From: Stomoxys calcitrans
Lineage: Eukaryota; Arthropoda; Insecta; Diptera; Muscidae
Assembly: GCF_963082655.1 (NCBI RefSeq)
Contig: NC_081556.1
Span: forward strand, 68,991,227-69,055,226
Length of the DNA stretch: 64,000 nt
Direction: 5' to 3'
The notes beneath the pieces are model-generated. The model made no database searches, was not told the DNA's origin, and was given only the letters and a program-made list of their open reading frames with translations. Position 1 is the first letter of the stretch. Every line of letters begins with the position of its first letter. Positions 35,201 to 45,855 of this stretch are shown piece after piece. The translations under genes were made by a program, and so were the position numbers.

Positions 35201-35324
35201 CGCCTGCTGTTCTGAAATTTCTAACATTAAGCTATAACAGCGGAACTACTGATGTAATATCAGCAAATTTAAATACTCAGTCAGCTGACAGTGTTTGCTA
35301 TTATCAACACACTAGATAAGAATG

Positions 35325-35480
35325 CTCAAAGAATGGATCACAATTTTTATAGAGATGTAACGGAAAATGCAATGAAAGAATTTGAGGTTCTCAACATGCA
35401 AACTTAATTTGTTATTATGGACGAGAATGCCCCAAAACATTCCTACAGGGGCGTTAAACCCTGGGCCTGATCCTCTCGGA
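35325..35480 (+). pseudogene. Tc1-like transposase fragment
   Basis: The plus strand encodes YRDVTENAMKEFEVLNMQT, a stop, then FVIMDENAPKHSYRGVKPW. The second block matches the second catalytic Asp region of Tc1 transposases (DNaPkHta..vk.W). Only about 45 codons are recognisable. It lies close to a HINE variant and is dead. Confidence 0.55.
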
Positions 35481-35774
35481 TCATGGTATTCAAACCAAAT
35501 AAAAAAACTCGGAAGCTTTGGGAGGAGAACAAGTTGAACTTCGGATGAGTTATTTAACGTTCAAATGGAATAAACGTTATTTTAGTCATAAATTGTCAAA
35601 AGTTCATTCATTCGTGCAACAGAATAGAATTTTTGAGAAGAAAAGCCAACAAGTCATTACCCTAGTACACTACATCTTTTTCTATAAACATTCGATTAAG
35701 GAAAGAAAAACTTCCCTATCAAAAAGTGCAGTCATGATATGAGGCCTCCTTTTTAATTAAATAGATAAGTTTTT

Positions 35775-35895
35775 ACAAATGTAGCCAGCATTTGTTAGGG
35801 GATAACCACCTCTGAAGATTTTTTCTGATATTCAGGCCGGGAATTGAACTCAAGCGTTCGGCCTCATGTTAATCTTTGGGTTACAATGGCTTTCA
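35775..35895 (-). mobile_element. tRNA-derived SINE fragment
   Basis: On the minus strand AAGATTAACATGAGGCC and GAGTTCAATTCCCGG are remnants of the tRNA-like A and B boxes. A SINE body TTCAGAGGTGGTTATCCC follows. It is truncated before the GCCGTTCGG-type body segment. Confidence 0.6.
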
Positions 35896-36164
35896 AGAGC
35901 AAATCCCGAAGATTATTCTTTATTTATTTATTGATTAATTGTTGTTTGTTTAAAAGGATTCTAAAAATAGCTTGCTTCAATTCCTAGGTGTCCACCACAA
36001 ATATCCTGTTGCCATGGCACAGGTTTCTTGTTTAAGGAAACTTCAGACACTGCTGCATTTTATTAAAGAAGGAATTGAAACATATCAAACTAATTGGAAA
36101 CGGGATCGCTTGAACATTTCATTACAGTCACTTTTGATAAAACGTTTAGAAGTGCGCCGTCTGG

Positions 36165-36420
36165 GAGTTCATCAAGCCGATTTGGGAGACGCGTTAATAT
36201 GGGGGCTATGTATATCACCTTATTGCCCGAATTGAATTATATTTGGCACAGACATTGGAAATCAAAATTTCTACAAATCGCCAAATCGGTTAAGAACTGC
36301 TCCCCCCATGAGCTCAAGAAGTCAAGTCTAAAAATGGGTTTATATGGGAGTTATACCTGATTATAGACCGATTTTAAACAAATGTTCACATATGATGGAT
36401 CAGAGTCATAACAGAAGAAA
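36165..36420 (+). repeat. HINE A-like internal fragment
   Basis: Module phrases include GGGGGCTATGTATATCA, GAGCTCAAGAAGTCAAGTC and GGGTTTATATGGGAG. No ends are present. Confidence 0.65.
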
Positions 36421-36912
36421 TTGTTCAACGTAATGGCACAAACCTTTGTCTGTAAACCCGTACATTCGACTGAATAAACATTCCGTCTAAAATAAATTTT
36501 AGGAACCTCTCCATTACCACAATTTTAAAAAGTAAAAAATAGATAAAGATGACAGCTCTAATCAAGATACGACCCTATTCTATACAGCCATCAATTGACG
36601 CCAAGAACCAACTTCATCATCCTATGAATTATTTCAAAACAGAATGAATCAAATACTTGCTAAAATATCTACTATTTATATGAAATAACAACACACTTAT
36701 CCTGGAAAAAATTTGGCTTCATATATGTGGCCAATTCCACGACAATGTACCCCACCATGCAAAAGAAAAATCGAAAAGCTAATTTATTTTAAAATTTGTT
36801 TGATCAATAGCATTAAAAATCAAAAACTTGATGGATGTCAAGCACCAATTTTTAATTTAATATGTTTCAAACAAGCCAAAAATTCTCTTTTTTTGATATA
36901 GGCAATACTATA
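36421..36912. other. AT-rich unique DNA
   Basis: No gene or repeat is recognised. Confidence 0.45.
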
Positions 36913-37760
36913 CAACGGGTGATATTTTAAGAGCTACAGTAAATTAAAAAAAAAAACACACACACACATAAAAATTCATGAAATCTTTATTTAAATCGAT
37001 AGTATGGTATATATTTTTTAATGCGTGAAGATTATTTCATCCAAATGTTGACCGTGACTGCGCCTTAAATGGTCCATCCGCTTAGCCCAATCTTGGCATA
37101 CTCCTTCCAACATTGCGGACGGTATCTCACACATAAATGCTTCAATGTTGTCTTCCAATGCGTGAATTGAAGCGGGATTGTCTGTATAGACATGAGCTTT
37201 AACATAGCCCCACAAAAAATAGTCTAAGGCATAAAATCGTAGGTACCGAATGTGAATAAGATGTTCACCGAACTCGCCTCTCAATAAATCCATTGTTACG
37301 CGTGCTGTGTGGCATGTGGCACCGTCTTGTTGAAACCACATGTCATGCAAGTCAAGCTCTTGCATTTGGGATATCATCCCACGGTAGAGCTCACCATTCA
37401 CAGTTACGTTACGATTCGCATCATCTTTGAAGAAGTTTGGTCCAATGATGCCACCAGCCCATAAACCGTATCAAATTGCGACTTTTTCTGGGTGCATTGG
37501 TAGATCTTGCAATGCTTCTGGCTGATCTTCCCTCCAAAATCGACAATAATACTTATTTAAGTACCCATTGAGCCAAAAATGAGATTCGTGGTAAAATGGA
37601 GGAAGCGCGCGATGAACTTTCTCAAGCGTTGTTTGTTTGTAAGATGATTCATGGTTAAATTATAGACCAAACTGAAAATGTTTGACAGTGAAACAAAACA
37701 CGAAACGTGCGTTAGCTTAAACCAGTGTTGCCAAAAAAATAATAGCAAAAAATCATCCTT
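36913..37760 (-). mobile_element. Deleted Tc1/mariner-superfamily copy (M2)
   Basis: The ends CGGGTGATATTTTAAGAGCT and its partner AAAAAATCATCCTT are bounded by TA. The minus strand holds a 127-codon open frame for the transposase C-terminal half: LHDMWFQQDGATCHTARVTM (second catalytic Asp), ALDYFLWGYVKAHVY (third acidic residue region), LEDNIEAFMCEIP and AKRMDHLRRSHGQHLDEIIF. Upstream, in other frames, are the NGYLNKYYCRFWREDQPEAL region and a fragment of the N-terminus. The HTH domain is mostly deleted. It cannot encode a full transposase. Confidence 0.88.
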
Positions 37761-37773
37761 TACATATATACAT

Positions 37774-39090
37774 TTTTTATACCCTCCACCATAGGATGGG
37801 GGTATACTAACTTCATCATTCTGTTTGTAACTACTCGAAATATTCGTCTGAGACCCCATAAAGTATATATATTCTTGATCGTCGTGACATTTTATGTCGA
37901 TCTAGCCATGTCCGTCCGTCTGTCTGTCGAAAGCACGCTAACTTCCGAAGGAGTAAAGCTAGCCGCTTGAAATTTTGCACAAATACTTCTTATTAGTGTA
38001 GGTCGGTTGCTATTGTAAATGGGCCATATCGGTCCATGTTTTGATATAGCTGCCATATAAACCGATCTTGGGTCCTGACTTCTTTAGCCTCTAGAGTGCG
38101 CAATTCTTATCCGATTGGAATGAACTTTTGCACGACATGTTTTGTTATGATATCCAACAACTGTGCCAAGTATAGTTCAAATCGGTTCATAACCTGATAT
38201 AGCTGCCATATAAACCGATCTTGGGTCTTGACTTCTTGAGTCTCTAGAATGCGCAATTCTTATCCGATTGGAATGAAATTTTGCACGACATGTTTTGTTA
38301 TGATGTCCAACAACTGTGCCAAGTATAGTTCAAATCGGTTCATAACCTGATATAGCTGCCATATAAACCGATCTTGGGTCTTGACTTCTTGAGCCTCTAG
38401 AGTGCGCAATTCTTATCCGATTGGGATGAAATTTTGCACGACGTGTTTTGCTATGATATCCAACAACTGTGCCAAGTATGGTTCAAATCGATTTATAACC
38501 TGATATAGCTGCCATATAAGCCGATCTTGGGTCTTGACTTCTTGAGCCTCTAGAGTGCGCAATTCCTATCCGATTTGGCTGAAATTTTGCATGACGTATT
38601 TTATTTTTACTTTCAACAACTGTGTCAAATAAGGTTCAAATCAGTTCATAACCTGATATAGCTGCCATATAAACCGATCTGGGATCTTGACTTCTTGACC
38701 CCTAGAGGTCGCAATTATTATCCGATATGCCTGAAATTTTGTACGATGGATCCTCTCGTGTCCATCAACAAACGTGTTTATTATGGTCTGAATCGGTCTA
38801 TAGCCCGATACAGATCCCATATAAATCGTTCTCTCTATTTTACATCGTGAGCCCCAATGGGAGCAATTCTTATACGAATTGGCTGAAATTTTACACAGGT
38901 CTCCAACATATAATTTAATTGTGGCCCGAACCGGACCATATCTTGATATCGTTTTAATAGCAGAGCAACTCTTTTCTTATATCCTTTTTGCCTAAGAAGA
39001 GATGCCGGGAAAAGAAGTCGACAAATGCGATCCATGGTGGAGGGTATATAAGATTCGGCCCGGCCGAACTTAGCACGCTTTTACTTGTTT
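37774..39090 (-). mobile_element. HINE family A, full length, five 153-bp units
   Basis: Both ends are intact: TATACCCTCCACCATAGGAT at the tail, and GGTGGAGGGTATATAAG, TTCGGCCCGGCCGAAC, TTAGCACGCTTTTACTTG at the head. The landmark ATAAACCGATC (or ATAAGCCG) starts at 38057, 38210, 38363, 38516 and 38669, exactly 153 bp apart each time. The core CCGTCCGTCTGTCTGTC is near 37915. It is highly similar to the copy at 17201 in opposite orientation. It starts 14 bp from the mariner copy M2. Confidence 0.92.
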
Positions 39091-39334
39091 TTGTTTAATA
39101 CCTTTGCACTACTTATGGAAAAAATCTGTTTTAAGTATGTTACGCCCGTTACACTTACTAAAATATGAAATAGAGTGCAAAAATAAAATGCAGAAAATTT
39201 ATTTGGAAGAGGAAATACGACTCTAAAAAGGACAATATTGGCTAATTGTAATGTCGAAACAACAGAAATGTATAATAATAAAAATAAATTAACGAGGAAT
39301 AAGCTAAAAATGTTTCTTTAATAACTTCAATGTG

Positions 39335-40240
39335 AGGCAGCCATTGCGGCTATGAGACTTAAGGCGATGGGAGAATATATAGAGGAAAGGAGCAGGTATA
39401 ATCGAGGCGACGATAGGAAACAGTGAAGGAAAGGAAGAGGTTTCCAATCGGCTATCTGAGATTACACTTGAGGTCGAGTGCGAGCCGCTGCCAGCGGCAT
39501 TGTCTTGGATTGGCAGAACCCTAGTGTTGCCATCTGGAAGATCATGTCACATAGATGGATCATAGCAAGAGAACAGAGTGGGCCTGGGGGTTTACATTGA
39601 AATCCCAGGTACTGAGATCTGTTTTAGACTCTCTGACCATAATACGGTCTTGCAGGCGGAGATCCGGGCTATTACGGAATGCGTGAGGTGGTGTGGGGCT
39701 AACGCGAGGAGGTCGAGTGTTAGCCCCACACCACCTCGAGTGTCTTTACGGACTGTAAACTGACCAAAAGGGCAACAATAATAATGACGGTAACGTCACG
39801 AACAGTCTTGCAGTGTAAGAAGAACATTAACGCCTTCTCCGAGGATGGCACGATTCACATCGTTTGGGTGCAGGGCCGTAGCGGAGTAAGTGGGTATGAA
39901 AGAGTTTAGGATTTGGCGATGCTATTACTGAAAGAAGGAGGTCAGTACAGCTTTCGGTATCATAATGGGGCGCATGGGACTACGAGCTCATTTATGCAAA
40001 ATCGGTGCGGCGAGTGATATCATGTGCAGGGCATGTGGTGAAAACTATAAGACATTGGAGCATTTCCTTTGTCATTGCCCGGCTGACAGACACCGGTACT
40101 TAGGTGGGGACACAATACCAGACATGAAAGAACTTAGGGGCGTGTTATGGACAACAATTAAGGATTTTGTAAGTAGCACGGAATTCAAAACCTCCTGAGT
40201 TCGGATTAATATGAGCATCACCTTTTAAACCTAACCTACT
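39335..40240 (+). pseudogene. LINE family L relic, RNase H to 3' end
   Basis: In order on the plus strand: AAMRLKAMGEY (39352), VGLGVYIEIPG-like MGLGVYIEI and NTVLQAEIRAITECVRWCG (39578-39705, RNase H), FTDCKLTKRA and EDGTIHIVWVQGRSGVSGYE (39740-39895, RNase H), then GLRAHLCKIGAASDIMCRAC and LEHFLCHCP (39980-40082, zinc knuckle), and ELRGVLWTTIKDFVSS. The 3' UTR is short and ends AAACCTAACCT. A 23-nt inverted insertion at 39721-39743 shifts the RNase H frame. Other stops make it dead. Confidence 0.85.
39685..39737. repeat. 19-bp perfect inverted repeat inside RNase H
   Basis: GAGGTGGTGTGGGGCTAAC at 39685-39703 is repeated in inverse at 39719-39737 around a 15-nt loop. The second arm sits within an inserted 23-nt segment bounded by TCGAGTGT repeats. 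Confidence 0.92.
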
Positions 40241-42180
40241 AACAAATTTTTCGTGGCTAATGTGTGTTATTTCTATTTGTACTCAACTTCATCATGCTTA
40301 ATCGTCTCCAGTAGTATGTAAAAATGGGATCAAAAATTGTTGCATTGACTAAAACCTCGTTTGGTATCGATTGGTTCTTTCCATTTTAACTGAACACGTG
40401 TGTCAGCTCTCGTCGTCGTGAAAAGCCGTATTAAATCTTTAGCGATACGAAACGAATCAAATCAATCCTCACGATAATTGACACATATAACTTTTTTTTA
40501 TGACTTTTGACATTTTTAGTCAATCGGATTCGATTAAGATAGAGCTCCCATATGTATCATCCAATTTACATTTATTGAGCGGTAATTATTGCAATTCTGC
40601 ACGGATTTGCTCCACTTGTGATACGGATTGTTTTGTTACCCATCCGAACACCTATGCCTAAGTCCATAAAAACGGTTCAAAATAAGATATAGCGTCGCCC
40701 AATTTAATCGCCTACGTTACGTGTCAGGTATTATGTAGTTGGCACCGCCCGACTTTGGTATTAGGTTACTTGTTGAGAAATTTATACTTTCCTACAGAAC
40801 TCCAAAATTGAATGGCGTAAGTTGTTTTAACTCCGCTTATATCCACATTTGGTGTCATAATGAGGTTCGCCAAAGATACGACCATACAAATATAGCGAAC
40901 CCCTTGACCCAGCCAAACTAAATGCAGTCTTAATTTATTGTTTATGACATACTTTCACAATCAATCCCATCACTGACAATCCTTTACACTAACTTATCTT
41001 ATGCTCTATTTATTTTAATTTAATTTTGGTTTTTTTCCACATGAGATGCGTATCACGGTGCCGAATATAATTTATTTAAATAAGCTGTGTTGCAATGCTC
41101 GCGTCCGCATAAGGATTGAAGATACGTACACCGTTATCCTTTCATATCATGTTCTTTCTATTGCCTTACAACTTGCGAGATTAAGACAATAACGCTTGCA
41201 ATTGATTCACAAATAGTTTTTATTTGAGTTATTGCTGAAACCACAACAATGATCTCCGTCCCTTAACGGCAACAACTGCGTTGGCTTTTATGCCTGGTAA
41301 GTAGGTCACCTAAATACTATAATTACAGTCAGAGTTTCCAACGCAACGCAACGCTCGGCCATCCATTCACTGGGACGATTCGTTCAGTCGTTCGCTGGGC
41401 GAGTTAGCCAACTGTGACCACAAGTCATCAGGGCTTTCGATTTTATTCCGTGACATAGCCAATGGTGATCTTTCCCCACTCTTTCGACTCCATCGGCAAC
41501 GTACATACAGCCCAGTTATTTGCTTGATTGTGGTGCGGAGCTGAAATGGGCAAACAGTCGTACAAATGGCCAACGCGACCAGACCACTATTTATAACCCG
41601 TCCCTTCAGGTTTTTGTTTGACCGAAATTATGTTCTTTGCTGTTTACGCCATTGGTTTGGGAAAGATTTCGGTTTCCAAAAATTCTTTTTTTTTTTTGTT
41701 TTCTTCATTTTTGTTTATCTCCAACGATTAACAACATAAAAAGATAGTCCGCCGAACTTTGGTTCTTGCCCTGGCTTCATCGACCAAGAAGATGCATATT
41801 AAGCACTCATTCACTCAATGGCTCCGAAACACGATGTGTCTGTTGATCCGGTGCATTTCTAGCCATGATTTAAATTATTCGCCACTCTTGTGATGCTGCC
41901 AACAGCCACCAGCAATCGCAGCTATGTTTATGTCTCAAAGTTTTCAACGGTATATTCTGCCAACAGAGAGACTACCATCCACCATTACGTCCGTCCCATA
42001 ATGGAATGAATATGAATTAACCGCTTTTACTGATTCTGGTCTGTTCTTTCGGCTGGCACTCTATTCAGCTCAGCCCGAAATCGTGCATTTCTTAAATATT
42101 TCTGATTAAGCTTTTGTCTGTTCAGCTTGTGACCACAACCTTCTTGCCTTTAAGAAGAGGAAAGCAAATAATAATAAAAA
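40241..42180. other. Unique DNA without recognised gene
   Basis: The first part has a weak HINE-like phrase (ATAGAGCTCCCATATG at 40543). From about 41250 to 42060 GC is higher and no repeat phrase occurs. A 68-codon frame on the minus strand (41367-41573) has no recognisable domain. This is one of the few candidate regions for host regulatory or exonic sequence. Confidence 0.4.
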
Positions 42181-42851
42181 CAAGTAAAAGCGTACTTGGT
42201 TCGGCCGGGCCGATTCTTATATACTCTACACCATGGATCGCATTTGTCAAGTACTTTGCCCGGTATCTGTTTATGGACAAAGAAAGGATAATGGATAAAA
42301 ATTGTTTTGTTATTGGAGATTTTTTAGGTTATGAACCAATTCGGGCCAAACTTGGCAAAATGTCAACCAAATCGGATAAGCATTCCGTCCTCTAGAGGCG
42401 CAAGAAGTAAAATCGGGAGAACGTTTTATATGGGAGCTATATCGGGATCTTGGCCGATTCAGACGATACTTGGCATAACTGTTAAATGTCAAAGAAGACG
42501 TCATAGCAAACAAATTTCAGCCAAACCGAAAAGATGAGCGCTCTGTAGAGGCTTAAGAATTATAACCACGATATTTGTTTATATGGGAGCTATATCTAAA
42601 TATGGACCGATATGGCCCACTTACAATCCCAACCGATCTACACTAATAGGAAGAATTTGTACAAGCGCCTAGCTTAACTCCTTCGAAAGCTAGCGTGCTT
42701 TCCACAGACAGATGGGCGGACATGGCTAGATCAACTTACAATAACATGGTTATCAATCATATTCATACTTAGTGGGGTCTTAAACCAATATTTCGATATG
42801 TTACAAACTGACTGACATGACTTTGTTAGTATACCTCCATTCTATGATATA
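42181..42851 (+). mobile_element. HINE family A copy, tail eroded
   Basis: Head CAAGTAAAAGCGTAC with TATACTCTACACCATGG. Two modules, core ACAGACAGATGGGCGG near 42705, tail reduced to CTCCATTCTATGATATAG. It is followed 9 bp later by a family B head. Confidence 0.8.
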
Positions 42852-42860
42852 GAACAAGTA

Positions 42861-44020
42861 ACAAGTAAAAAGGCGTTAAGTTCGGCCGGGCCGAACTTTG
42901 GATACCCACCACCTCGGGTATATATGTAAACCACCTTTCATCAAAATTCGGTGAAAATTTCATACCTTATACTCATATAACTTATACCGATCTGAACTAT
43001 TGTATATACGACACGGATGTCGAAAAGTCGAACATAAGCCACTGTGTCAAATTTCGGTGAAATCGGATTATAAATGCGCCTTTTATGGGGCCAAGACTTT
43101 AAATCGAGATATCGGTCTACATGGCAGCTATATCCAAATCTGGACCGATTTGTGCCAAGTTGCACAAACAAGTCGAAGAGCCTAACACAAAGCACTGTCC
43201 CGAATTTCGGCGAAATCGGACAATAAATGCCTCTTTTATGGGCCCTAAACCTCAAATCCAGAGATCGGTCTATTCAAATCTGGACCGATCTGGGCAAAAT
43301 TGAAGAAGGACGTCGAAAACCTAACCAAATTCACTGTCTCAAATATCAGCGACATCGGACAATAAATGCGTCTTTTATGGCCCCAAAACCTTAAACCTAG
43401 ATATCGATCTATATGGCAGCTATATCCAAATCTGGACCGATTTGAGCCAAATTAACGAAGGATGTCGATGGGCCTTACACAATTCACTGTCCCAAATTTC
43501 ATCAAAATCGGATAATAAATGTGGCTTTTGTGGGCCTAAGACCCTAAACCGGAGGATCGGTCTATATGGCAGCTATATCCAAATCTGGACCGATCTGCGC
43601 CAAATTGACGAAGGATGTCGAAGGGCCTAACACAACTCACTGCCTCAAATTTCAACAAAATCGGATAATAAATGTGACTTTTATGGGCCTAAGACCCTAA
43701 ATCGGTGGATCGGTCTATATGGGGGCTATATCAAGATATAGTCCGATATAGCCCATCTTCGAACTTAACCTGCTTATGGACAAAACAAGAATCTGTGCAA
43801 AATTTCAGCTCAATATCTCTATTTTTAAAGACTGTAGCGTGATTTCAACAGACTGACGGACAGACAGACAGACGGACGGACGGACGGACATGTCTAGATG
43901 GTCTTAGATTTTTACGCTGATCAAGAATATATATACTTTATAGGGTCGAAAATGGATATTTCGATGTGTTGCAAACGGAATGACAAAATGAATATACCCC
44001 CATCCATCGGTGGTGGGTAT
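42861..44020 (+). mobile_element. HINE family B copy, complete
   Basis: Head ACAAGTAAAAAGGCG, TTCGGCCGGGCCGAAC and GGATACCCACCACCTCGG. About five modules with GGTCTATATGGCAGC spaced 146-153 bp. Core GACGGACGGACGGACGGAC near 43873 and tail CATCGGTGGTGGGTATAAAA. It is the best family B copy. Confidence 0.88.
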
Positions 44021-44025
44021 AAAAA

Positions 44026-45124
44026 GGTGAACTTTGGATACCCACCACCTCGCGTATATATGTAAACCACCTTTCATCAAAATCCGGTGAAAATTTCATA
44101 CCTTATGTCCATTGCAGTTATATCGAAATATGATCCGATTTGGACCAAATGCTAATGAGAAAAAGTCATTGTTCAATTGTGTATAACAAAATATTGGTCT
44201 TTTTAGTAGCTATGTCTAAAAATAAATCGATCTGAACCATATACAACATGGATGTCGAAAAGCCAATGTGTCAAATTTCAGTTAAATCGGATTATAAATG
44301 CGCTTTTTTGGGGCCAAGACTTTTAAGCTATTTGCAAATCTTGATCGATCAAGACCAAATTGCAGAAATATGTGGAGGGGCTTAACTTAATCCTCTGTCC
44401 CAAATTTCGGCGACATCGGACAATAAATGCGCTTTTTATAGCCCCAAAACTCTAAACTCACGGTCCCAAATTTCAACAAAATCGGATAATAAATGTGGCA
44501 TTTATGGGCCTAAGACTCTAAATCGGAGGATCGGTCTATATGGAAGCTTTACCCAAATCTGGACCGATCTGCACCAAATTGAGGAAGGATGTCGAAGGGC
44601 CTAACACAACTCACCGTCCCAAATTTCAGCAAAATCGGATAATAAATGTGGCTTTATGGGCGTAAGACCCTAAATCGGAGGATCGGTCTATATGGCAGCT
44701 TTATCCAAATCTGGACCGATTTGGGCCAGTTTGACGAAGGATGTCGAAGGGCCTAGCACAACTCACTGTCCAAAATTTTAGCAAAATCGGATAATAAATG
44801 TGCCTTTTATTGGCCTAAGACCCTAGATCGGTCCATATGGGGGCTATATCAAGATATAGTCCGATATAACCCATCTTCGAGTTTAGCCTGCTTATGGACA
44901 AAAAAAGAATCTGTGCAAAATTTCAGCTCAATATCTCTATTTTTAAAGACTGCAGCGTGTTTTCAACACGCATACGGACAGGCGGACGCACATGCTTAGA
45001 TCGTCTTAGATTGTTACGCTGATCAAGAATAAATATACTTTATAGGGTCGGAAATGGATATTTCGATGTGTTGCAAACGGAATGACAAAATGAATATACC
45101 CCCATCCTTCGGTGGTGGGTATAA
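44026..45124 (+). mobile_element. HINE family B copy, tandem, missing terminal head
   Basis: It starts 5 bp after the previous tail with AACTTTGGATACCCACCACC, so the first 25-30 bp of the head, including most of the GGCCGGGCC palindrome, is lost. Modules, core (CGCATACGGACAGGCGGAC) and tail TTCGGTGGTGGGTATAAAAA are present. It is in head-to-tail tandem with 42861-44020. Confidence 0.87.
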
Positions 45125-45382
45125 AAACAAAAAGACTAAAGTATGCATTCTCTCTGACTGTTAACGCCCTGTAGTCGTAACTCTGTGGATTCGGTGAGAA
45201 GTGCGACTGGATACTGAAGTTGGAAAGACTTAATAATTTGAAGGTTGTCCTAAGGTTTAGCCAACCGTTGACAAACCACATTTTGGCCGCGAGTCGTTTC
45301 AACTCCTTATCTCATTTTGCCTCATTCAACCATAATGGTTGGGACCTTTTTTTATTTTTTAGCACACATACAAGAATAGAAT
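45125..45382. other. No gene recognised
   Basis: Non-repetitive sequence between the B array and the repeat-bearing frame; nothing is recognised. Confidence 0.4.
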
Positions 45383-45571
45383 TTATGAACTACATATTGC
45401 CTTGGCGTTTGTTTTGTCGACCTTTATTGAAATATTATAATCGGCATATTTTTCAAATCGGTCATTCTTGTGCTGGCATACTCCTCTAGAGTTTGTCTTG
45501 CCGGCCGTTAATGTAATTTCATAATCTGCATAACTTTCAAATCGATCTTTTTCGGCATACGGTTCGCCATA
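45383..45571 (-). CDS. Coding-like fragment with 28-residue in-frame repeats
   Basis: The minus strand encodes YGEPYAEK followed by two units of 28 codons, beginning DRFESYADYEI and DRFEKYADYNI, then a stop. The units start at 45547 and 45463, exactly 84 bp apart. They share D-R-F-E-x-Y-A-D-Y-x-I and K-T-N. Several differences are third-position (GAC/GAT, GCC/GCA, AAA/AAG). The open frame extends further left in the protein only through a pogo-like terminus at 45574, so the real upstream sequence has been displaced. I do not recognise the family. It could be a broken exon or a minisatellite that happens to be open. Confidence 0.35.
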   Translation of the reverse strand, partial: YGEPYAEKDRFESYADYEITLTAGKTNSRGVCQHKNDRFEKYADYNISIKVDKTNAKAICSS

Positions 45572-45573
45572 TA

Positions 45574-45685
45574 CAGTAGAACCTCGATTATATCGGCCTA
45601 TATTAACTGGCATACTGTGCTTTTGATTTTGGACATCTATTAACCGTGGTTTATAAATCATGCTCAACTCTACTATCCGTGGATT
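45574..45685. mobile_element. Pogo/Tigger-like terminus
   Basis: CAGTAGAACCTCGATTATAT preceded by TA resembles the terminal inverted repeats of pogo/Tigger elements. Internal echoes ATTAACCGTGG and CTACTATCCGTGG occur at 45642 and 45670. The opposite terminus is not found, so the right end is unknown. Confidence 0.4.
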
Positions 45686-45689
45686 CCTC

Positions 45690-45853
45690 TTTTAACTTTG
45701 AGTTAGGTTTGGTTGAAAAGAGGGTGCGGATATTAATCCGCCAGATGTCACTGTGGACTTACACCTTATCCAGTAATCGGCTTGTTGTGCGCTCTAAAAA
45801 AAGTAACCTCGAAAAAGAAAATTTTAAGTTAGCAATTCCGTGCTACTTGCAAC
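45690..45853 (-). mobile_element. LINE family L 3' end, minus orientation
   Basis: Read on the minus strand: GAGCGCACAACAAGCCGATT, then GCGGATTAATATCCGCACCC, then TTTTCAACCAAACCTAACT. This is the same 3' UTR as at 23700-23850. Its proximal part (45780-45834) is mirrored on the other side of the mariner element at 46462-46517. Confidence 0.75.
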
Positions 45854-45855
45854 TA

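Larger units (their letters stand above)
34195..35308. repeat. Direct repeats of about 100 bp flanking a HINE variant and LINE
   Basis: 34195-34295 and 35206-35308 are similar direct repeats. Shared phrases are TGTTCTGAAA, GGAACTACTG or AGAACTACTG, TGTAATA(G/T)CAG and GACAGTGTTTGCT. Between them lie a minus-oriented HINE A variant and a LINE fragment. The repeats are rich in CAGCAG/CTGCTG. Their nature is unknown. Confidence 0.6.

Noticed and set aside
34195..35308. LTR retrotransposon with 100-bp LTRs
   Set aside because: There is no TG...CA ends, primer binding site, polypurine tract or gag/pol between; the content is HINE and LINE pieces.
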